Shown: one piece after another, positions 59,515 through 64,000 of the stretch
Layout: each line of letters starts with the position of its first letter
Numbering within the stretch: the first letter of the stretch is position 1
Origin: Micromonospora_G sp040676775
GTDB taxonomy: Bacteria; Actinomycetota; Actinomycetes; Mycobacteriales; Micromonosporaceae
DNA length: 64,000 nucleotides
Assembly: GCF_040676775.1 (NCBI RefSeq)
Contig: NZ_JBFAPP010000002.1
Location: 1-64,000 of the forward strand
Direction: 5' to 3'
Notes under the pieces: model-generated
What the model saw: the letters and a program-made list of their open reading frames with translations, nothing else
The model's database searches: none
What the model was told of the DNA's origin: nothing
Program-made: the position numbers and the translations under genes

Positions 59515-60234
59515 TTACTTCACCAGGCGGTACGTCATCGGGTACTGGTAGAGGGTGCCCTCGTTCGCCCGGAGGCCGCCGATGACCGAGAACACGATGA
59601 TCACGATCCAGACGATGAGGGGGAGCAGACCGAGCGTGCAGATCCCGAGGATGACCGCGATCAGCATGACGACCGCCCAGGTGATCTGGAAGTTCAGCGC
59701 CTCGACCGCGTGCGCCCGTACGGTCGGCGACCTGTCTCCCTTGGCGAGCAGCGCGATCAACGGGGCGATGAAGCCGACGGCGATGCCACCGAAGTGCGCG
59801 ATCAGGGCCCAGGTCTTGTCGTCGCTGTTCGCGTAACCGGTCGGGGCCGGGCCGCCGGGGTAGCCGCCGCCCGGGGGGTAACCACCGGTGTTGTAACCGG
59901 GGGTGTAGCCACCGGGTGGCGGGTAGCCACCGCCCGGGGCCCCGGCACCGGGGTAGCCGGCGCCGGGGTAGCCGGCGCCGGGCGGCGGGTAGGCACCCGG
60001 CGGGGGTTGGCCACCCGGCGGCGGGTAGCCACCCGGTGGGGGATAGCCACCGGCCGGCGGCGGCGTGCCCGGTGCGCCGTACTGCGGTGCGGCCGGAGGC
60101 GGGCCGTATCCGGGCGGGGGCGCCTCGTCGGGACTCGAGTACGAGCCCGGCGGCGTGAACGGAGTAGTCGGCGGTTCCGGCGGCGGATAACCGCCGGGGC
60201 CGCCCTCTCCGGGAGGGCGGGGTGGTTCAGTCAT
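59515..60234 (-). CDS. DUF4870 membrane protein with Pro/Gly/Tyr-rich N-terminus
   Basis: 239 residues. Residues 1-~130 are a disordered, strongly repetitive Pro/Gly/Tyr region (GGYPPPGGYPPPGG units). Residues ~135-239 are a DUF4870 domain with three to four helices: DDKTWALIAHFGGIAVGFIAPLIALLAKGDRSPTVRAHAVEALNFQITW is the signature, then ILGICTLGLLPLIVWIVIIVFSVIGGLRA. ATG 60234 with a TACCGT -10 7 nt upstream sets the start; the earlier frame runs through the promoter. Similar low-complexity heads are common in actinobacterial membrane proteins. Function unknown. Confidence 0.88.
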   Translation of the reverse strand: MTEPPRPPGEGGPGGYPPPEPPTTPFTPPGSYSSPDEAPPPGYGPPPAAPQYGAPGTPPPAGGYPPPGGYPPPGGQPPPGAYPPPGAGYPGAGYPGAGAPGGGYPPPGGYTPGYNTGGYPPGGGYPGGPAPTGYANSDDKTWALIAHFGGIAVGFIAPLIALLAKGDRSPTVRAHAVEALNFQITWAVVMLIAVILGICTLGLLPLIVWIVIIVFSVIGGLRANEGTLYQYPMTYRLVK

Positions 60235-60241
60235 GGGGGTC

Positions 60242-60247
60242 ACGGTA
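60242..60247 (-). promoter_or_regulatory. -10 element TACCGT, leaderless start of the DUF4870 gene
   Basis: TACCGT on the minus strand, 7 nt before the ATG at 60234. Confidence 0.5.
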
Positions 60248-60412
60248 GGGGTATCGATCAAACGACGCCAACTACCACGAGTGACTTCACTGGACAATTG
60301 CTGACTGAAGCTGTTATGCCGACAGGGGGTCGGATACCGTCCACCAGATCACTCAAGATCTCCGGCCGGGCCAATGGTTGATCATCACAACCGGTCGGAC
60401 CCACGTCGTAGA

Positions 60413-60439
60413 CTGGCACTCGTTACAGTCGAGTGCCAG
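60413..60439. promoter_or_regulatory. CIRCE operator (HrcA binding site) of hrcA-dnaJ
   Basis: CTGGCACTC-N9-GAGTGCCAG is a perfect inverted repeat with the CIRCE core GCACTC-N9-GAGTGC. A -10 (TAGACT, 60409-60414) overlaps its left arm, so bound HrcA would block RNA polymerase: autorepression. Confidence 0.92.
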
Positions 60440-60486
60440 ACTGGTGGGCCGGGTGCTCGCACCGACCCGGTCGCAGGGAGGTGAGG

Positions 60487-61509
60487 ATGGGTCTCGACGA
60501 CCGCAAGCTCGACGTGCTGCGCGCGATCGTGGAGGACTACGTATCCACCCAGGAGCCGGTCGGCAGCAAGGCCCTGGTCGAGCGGCACCAGCTCGGCGTG
60601 TCACCGGCGACCGTCCGTAACGACATGGCCGTGCTCGAAGAAGAGGGCTACATCCGGCAGCCGCACACCAGCGCCGGCCGGGTGCCCACCGACCGCGGCT
60701 ACCGGCTGTTCGTCGACCGCCTCTCCCGGGTCAAGCCGCTCACCCCGGCCGAGCGCCGGGCCATCGAACGCTTCCTGGTCGGCGCCGTCGACCTCGACGA
60801 CGTGGTGCACCGTACGGTCCGCCTGCTCGCCCAGCTCACCCGGCAGGTCGCCGTGGTGCAGTACCCGAGCCTGGCCCGTTCGTCCGTGCGCCACCTGGAA
60901 CTCGTGCCGATCTCCACCACCCGGCTCATGTTCGTCATGATCGCCGACACCGGTCGGGTCGAACAGCGCCTGGTGGAGATGCCCGCGCCGCTGCTCGCCG
61001 ACGACGTCACCGACCTGCGCCGGCTGATCAACGAGAAGCTCGTCGGCAGCCGGCTCTCCGACACCCCGCCGCTGGTCCAGGCACTGGTCGACGAGGTAAC
61101 ACCCGACCTGCGCCCGGCCATGGCGACGCTGGCGACGGTCCTGCTGGAGACCCTGGTCGAGCGGCACGAGGAACGGATCGCCCTGGCCGGCACCGCCAAC
61201 CTGACCCGCGGCGGCCTGCTCGACTTCCAGGGCTCGCTGCGACCGATTCTCGAGGCGCTGGAGGAGGAGGTCATCCTGCTCAAGCTCTTCGGCGAGGTCG
61301 AACCCAGTACGCTCCGAATTCGGATCGGCGACGAAAATGAGATCGACAACCTGCGCGCCACCTCGGTGGTGAGCACCGGGTACGGCACCGGCAGCAACAT
61401 CCTCGGCGGGCTCGGGGTGCTCGGGCCTACCCGGATGGACTACCCCGGCACCATCGCGACCGTACGCGCCGTGGCCCGATACGTGGGCGACCTACTGGCA
61501 CAGAACTGA
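60487..61509 (+). CDS. hrcA: Heat-inducible transcription repressor HrcA
   Basis: 340-residue repressor that binds CIRCE and is relieved by heat through GroEL. The N-terminal winged helix (LDDRKLDVLRAIVEDYVSTQEPVGSKALVERHQLGVSPATVRNDMAVLEEEGYIRQPHTSAGRVPTDRGYR) and the GAF-like/dimerisation C-terminal region are complete. ATG 60487 follows AGGGAGG; the in-frame GTG at 60481 is too close to it. A ~65-nt leader contains the CIRCE. dnaJ follows 100 nt later and should be in the same heat-shock unit. Confidence 0.97.
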   Translation: MGLDDRKLDVLRAIVEDYVSTQEPVGSKALVERHQLGVSPATVRNDMAVLEEEGYIRQPHTSAGRVPTDRGYRLFVDRLSRVKPLTPAERRAIERFLVGAVDLDDVVHRTVRLLAQLTRQVAVVQYPSLARSSVRHLELVPISTTRLMFVMIADTGRVEQRLVEMPAPLLADDVTDLRRLINEKLVGSRLSDTPPLVQALVDEVTPDLRPAMATLATVLLETLVERHEERIALAGTANLTRGGLLDFQGSLRPILEALEEEVILLKLFGEVEPSTLRIRIGDENEIDNLRATSVVSTGYGTGSNILGGLGVLGPTRMDYPGTIATVRAVARYVGDLLAQN

Positions 61510-61609
61510 CGGGCACCGGTGCAGCGGGCGGCACCGGCACGGAACTGATCAACAAGCTGACCTGACGACACCGGCGGACGGCACGACTGACATGGGGACA
61601 CGGAACACA

Positions 61610-62743
61610 GTGGCCAAGGACTACTACGGGATTCTCGGCGTCAGCCGGGAGGCCTCCGACGACGAGATCAAGCGCGCCTACCGCAAGCTGGCGCGGCAGT
61701 TCCATCCGGACGTCAATCCGGATCCGGAGGCGCACGAGAAGTTCAAGGACATCAACGCCGCCTACGAGGTCCTCTCCGACGACCAGAAACGGCAGATCGT
61801 CGACCTCGGCGGGGACCCGTTGGCCCCCGGCGGTGGCGGCGGCGGTGCCGGACCCGGCGGAGCGGGCCCGTTCGTCGGCTTCCAGGACATCATGGACGCG
61901 TTCTTCGGTGCCGCGGGCGGCAGCCGTGGGCCCCGTCCACGTACGCGTCCGGGTGCCGACGCCATCCTGCGCCTCGAACTCGACCTGAACGAGACGGCGT
62001 TCGGCGTCGAGGCGCCGATCACCGTCGACACCGCCGTACTCTGCACCACCTGTGCCGGTGCGGGCACCGCCGCCGGCACCCACCTCGCCACCTGCGAGGC
62101 GTGCGGTGGGCGCGGCGAGGTCCAGTCGGTCCAGCGGACCTTCCTCGGCCAGGTCGTCTCGTCCCGGCCGTGCACGGTCTGCCAGGGCTACGGCACCGTC
62201 ATCCCGCACCCCTGCCCGACCTGCGCCGGTGACGGGCGGGTCCGTACCCGCCGGTCGCTCACCGTCAAGATCCCGGCCGGGGTCGAGGACGGCATGCGGA
62301 TCCGCCTCGCCCAGCAGGGTGAGGTCGGCCCCGGTGGCGGCACCGCCGGTGACCTCTACGTCGAGATCCACGAACGCACCCACGACGTCTACTCCCGCAA
62401 GGGCGACGACCTGCACTGCCGGGTCACCGTGCCGATGACGGCGGCGGCGCTGGGCACCCGGCTCACCATCAAGACGCTGGACAGCGACGAACCCGTCGAC
62501 GTCAAGCCGGGCACCCAACCGGGCAGCACGCTGCGGCTGCGCGCCCGCGGCGTACCGCACCTGCGTGGCACCGGACGGGGTGACCTCTTCGTCCACCTGG
62601 ACGTGCGTACGCCGACCAAGCTCGACGCCGACCAGGAACGCATGCTCCGCGACTTCGCCAAGACCAGAGGCGAGGAGGTCGCCGAGCTGAGCAAACAGGG
62701 CGGCTTCTTCTCCCGCATGCGAGACGCCTTCAACGGCCACTGA
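61610..62743 (+). CDS. dnaJ: Chaperone protein DnaJ (DnaJ2-type)
   Basis: 377-residue Hsp40 co-chaperone that stimulates DnaK ATPase. The J domain has HPD in RQFHPDVNPDPE. A short Gly-rich linker follows, then four CxxCxGxG zinc motifs (CTTCAGAG, CEACGGRG, CTVCQGYG, CPTCAGDG) and two beta-sandwich substrate domains. The short G/F region and its position after hrcA mark it as DnaJ2. GTG 61610 gives the family start (V/M)AKDYYGILGV; ATG 61592, six codons upstream, is an alternative. It is followed by a very strong palindrome. Confidence 0.96.
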   Translation: MAKDYYGILGVSREASDDEIKRAYRKLARQFHPDVNPDPEAHEKFKDINAAYEVLSDDQKRQIVDLGGDPLAPGGGGGGAGPGGAGPFVGFQDIMDAFFGAAGGSRGPRPRTRPGADAILRLELDLNETAFGVEAPITVDTAVLCTTCAGAGTAAGTHLATCEACGGRGEVQSVQRTFLGQVVSSRPCTVCQGYGTVIPHPCPTCAGDGRVRTRRSLTVKIPAGVEDGMRIRLAQQGEVGPGGGTAGDLYVEIHERTHDVYSRKGDDLHCRVTVPMTAAALGTRLTIKTLDSDEPVDVKPGTQPGSTLRLRARGVPHLRGTGRGDLFVHLDVRTPTKLDADQERMLRDFAKTRGEEVAELSKQGGFFSRMRDAFNGH

Positions 62744-62770
62744 GCCCCGCTCGGGCTCACGGTCCGCGCA

Positions 62771-62824
62771 CGTGTAGAGAAAGAGTGGCTATTCCTCCGG
62801 GGATAGCCACTCTTTCTCTACACG
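62771..62824. repeat. Perfect 22-bp-arm palindrome after dnaJ (terminator or dispersed repeat)
   Basis: Arms 62771-62792 and 62803-62824 are perfectly complementary around a 10-nt loop and contain gtagagaaagagtggc. It is AT-richer than its surroundings and stronger than needed for termination. It could terminate hrcA-dnaJ or be a dispersed repeat. Confidence 0.9.
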
Positions 62825-63068
62825 AGGGGCTGCCGCCGGGGTGAGGGAGGGGGTGGGGGCCGTTCGGACGGTGGTGGGATGTCGCTTGTGGAATTTATGG
62901 TCGCCTTGCTCTGCGGCGACCTGCCTTCCTTAGGGAATCGAGCGGGTCGCGGGCTCGGACAGGGAGGGCGACATCGGCGGCAGGTCGAACAATGGTTCCG
63001 GCGCAACCACCACCGGCAATTCGGGGCAGCAACCGGTGACGGTCGCGACGAGGTCGGGATACGGCTCG
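62825..63068. other. Intergenic stretch before the GTPase gene
   Basis: 244 bp with no supported gene. Open frames on both strands are short and lack starts with ribosome-binding sites or family motifs. A local AT-rich patch (about 62885-62940) could hold a promoter for the downstream pair, but no clear -35/-10 can be read. Confidence 0.6.
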
Positions 63069-63872
63069 ATGTTGCGCCGAGTTGTTCCTATCCTCGTCAC
63101 CGGGTGGGAGGGCGCGGGCAAGACCAGGCTCGCGGACGTGTGGGAGAGCGCGAAGCGGCGTACCGCCCCGGACACCGACAAGAGCGAGTCTTCGGAACCC
63201 CATCTACTCTCGCTTCGCCGTAGGCGCTGGTGGTTGCTGTCACGTCAGGTCTGGGTCGAACTCACCGTGGCGCCGGGCCAACTGGGATCCAGTCCGCGTA
63301 CGGACACCTTCCGGAACTTCCTGCACCTGCCGCGCCGGCCGGTCGGCGTGGTCCACGTCGTCTGTTGGGGATACAACGAGCCCTGGGGCGGCCGGAACGC
63401 CGCTGGCGTCCGGGAGGCGCGGCGGACCCGGAAACGTAAGAAGGGGCCGGTCGACGTGCCGGCCGAGCGGCTTGCCTATCTGCGGCAATATCACCTGCGA
63501 CTGGAGTTGCAGGAGTTCGTCGAGGTCTGCGACAAGCTGGCCGCGGTCTGGAAACCGGGCCGGAACAAGGAGACGAAGTTCTGGCTGATCGTCGCGCTGG
63601 CAAAGGCCGACCTTTATCCGGATGACCTCGACCGGGCGCGGGCGTATTACGGCCCCGACGCCAAGTCCGAATTCGGGCGTACGCTGCGTCGGCTCCAGCA
63701 GCGGGTGCCCGGACTGGAATGCCGGGTGGTCCCGGTGAGCAGTGGTCCGACGACGTACGGCGAAGATCTTGATTTGGGGTTCAGGGTCGAACCGGCGCTC
63801 GACGCGACGCAGTCCACGAAGATGCTGGACGACTTCTGGATAGCGGTGGAGGAATTCTGTGGAGCGCGATGA
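63069..63872 (+). CDS. Divergent small P-loop GTPase-like protein
   Basis: 267 residues with the order of GTPase motifs but atypical sequences. G1 is GWEGAGKT (12-19), G3 is like VAPGQ (67-71, compare DTPGQ), G4 AKAD (178-181) and G5 PVSSG (222-226). Switch I is not obvious. A basic loop (RRTRKRKKG, ~118-126) is inserted between G3 and G4. The spacing resembles Ras-like/MglA-type GTPases with a large insertion. ATG 63069 is preferred because it opens the beta strand before G1; GTG 63036 is an alternative. The next gene overlaps its 3' end by 14 bp, so the two are probably expressed together. The role is unknown; a signalling or conflict system is a hypothesis. Confidence 0.75.
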   Translation: MLRRVVPILVTGWEGAGKTRLADVWESAKRRTAPDTDKSESSEPHLLSLRRRRWWLLSRQVWVELTVAPGQLGSSPRTDTFRNFLHLPRRPVGVVHVVCWGYNEPWGGRNAAGVREARRTRKRKKGPVDVPAERLAYLRQYHLRLELQEFVEVCDKLAAVWKPGRNKETKFWLIVALAKADLYPDDLDRARAYYGPDAKSEFGRTLRRLQQRVPGLECRVVPVSSGPTTYGEDLDLGFRVEPALDATQSTKMLDDFWIAVEEFCGAR

Positions 63873-64000
63873 CGACGGTTCCCGTACGTCGGACGAGAAG
63901 GAGTTGACCGGGGAACTCTACGACCGTTATCTGGCTCGGGCCGAGGATCTGCTGTTCCAGGCGGACCGGCAGCGGGAAGGGGTCCGGATCTACCGCGCCC
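63859..64000 (+). CDS. Unidentified protein downstream of the GTPase (partial, runs off the window)
   Basis: The frame opens at GTG 63859 inside the end of the GTPase gene (14-bp overlap) and is open to the window edge (47 codons). The visible part is charged and helical (ERDDDGSRTSDEKELTGELYDRYLARAED), followed by LLFQADRQREGVRIYRA. No domain can be recognised. The overlap suggests translational coupling with the GTPase. ATG 63869 in another frame stops within 12 codons. Confidence 0.6.
   Translation, partial: MERDDDGSRTSDEKELTGELYDRYLARAEDLLFQADRQREGVRIYRA

Overview
The window is a contiguous piece of a high-GC actinobacterial chromosome. Several traits point to the Micromonosporaceae (Micromonospora and relatives): very strong G/C preference at third codon positions, frequent GTG starts, a mycothiol-dependent-type enzyme, a DUF397 protein, and the gene order valS-folC-DUF4233-ndk, rne-rplU-rpmA-obgE, nadD-rsfS, comEA-comEC-holA-rpsT-lepA and hemW-hrcA-dnaJ. 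The family assignment is an inference; no species is claimed. Most of the window is housekeeping backbone. There is no prophage, IS element, CRISPR array or tRNA that I can support.

Layout. 0-8 kb: the 3' end of a 5S rRNA and its terminator, a small anchored protein, valS-folC-DUF4233, an unusual membrane/repeat/VOC fusion protein, and ndk. 8-14.4 kb: a SWIM zinc-finger gene translationally coupled to a large repeat-type protein, a 16-bp x6 tandem repeat, an AhpD-like protein, and a Tat-exported PhoD phosphatase. 14.4-18 kb: a palindrome, a G-rich tract and a translational T-box riboswitch in front of a long (type II) ileS. 18-25 kb: plsC, an Fe-S bacterial cryptochrome/photolyase, a repeat-rich paralogue of the first anchored protein, and a B12-binding radical SAM gene with its DUF2344 partner, which appears to start at ATC. 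25-36 kb: rne, a lipoprotein, rplU-rpmA-obgE, a GNAT protein, trpS and a FUSC-type membrane protein. 36-49 kb: an NAD-dependent beta-hydroxyacid dehydrogenase, a DUF397 protein, pepN, nadD-rsfS-phosphatase, degV, an MDMPI-like protein, comEA-comEC-holA and rpsT. 49-60 kb: an APH-like kinase, two tandem DUF4240 paralogues, lepA-nudix, a GlsB-type protein, MOSC, VOC, a lysozyme-like secreted protein, and an enoyl-CoA hydratase divergent from hemW. 60-64 kb: a DUF4870 protein, CIRCE-hrcA-dnaJ, a large palindrome, and the start of a two-gene set led by a divergent P-loop GTPase that runs off the right edge.

Regulation is readable at many genes. About eighteen start codons lie 6-8 nt downstream of a -10 hexamer (TANNNT or close to it) with no Shine-Dalgarno, which suggests leaderless mRNAs. 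Three of them (the SWIM gene and both DUF4240 genes) also carry a TGTC-type element exactly 8 nt upstream of the -10, resembling the RecA-independent DNA-damage (PafBC) promoter of actinobacteria. That places a SWIM/repeat-protein pair and two uncharacterised paralogues in one candidate damage regulon. Other readable controls are the ileS T-box with an ATC specifier, a CIRCE operator on hrcA, and overlapping back-to-back -10 elements between echA-like and hemW.

The observations I would follow up first are the shared damage-type promoter, the ATC start, the anchored paralogue family with a conserved C...CxWADHGS module, and the incomplete GTPase operon at the right edge. All functional statements come from reading the sequence and from family knowledge; no search was run.
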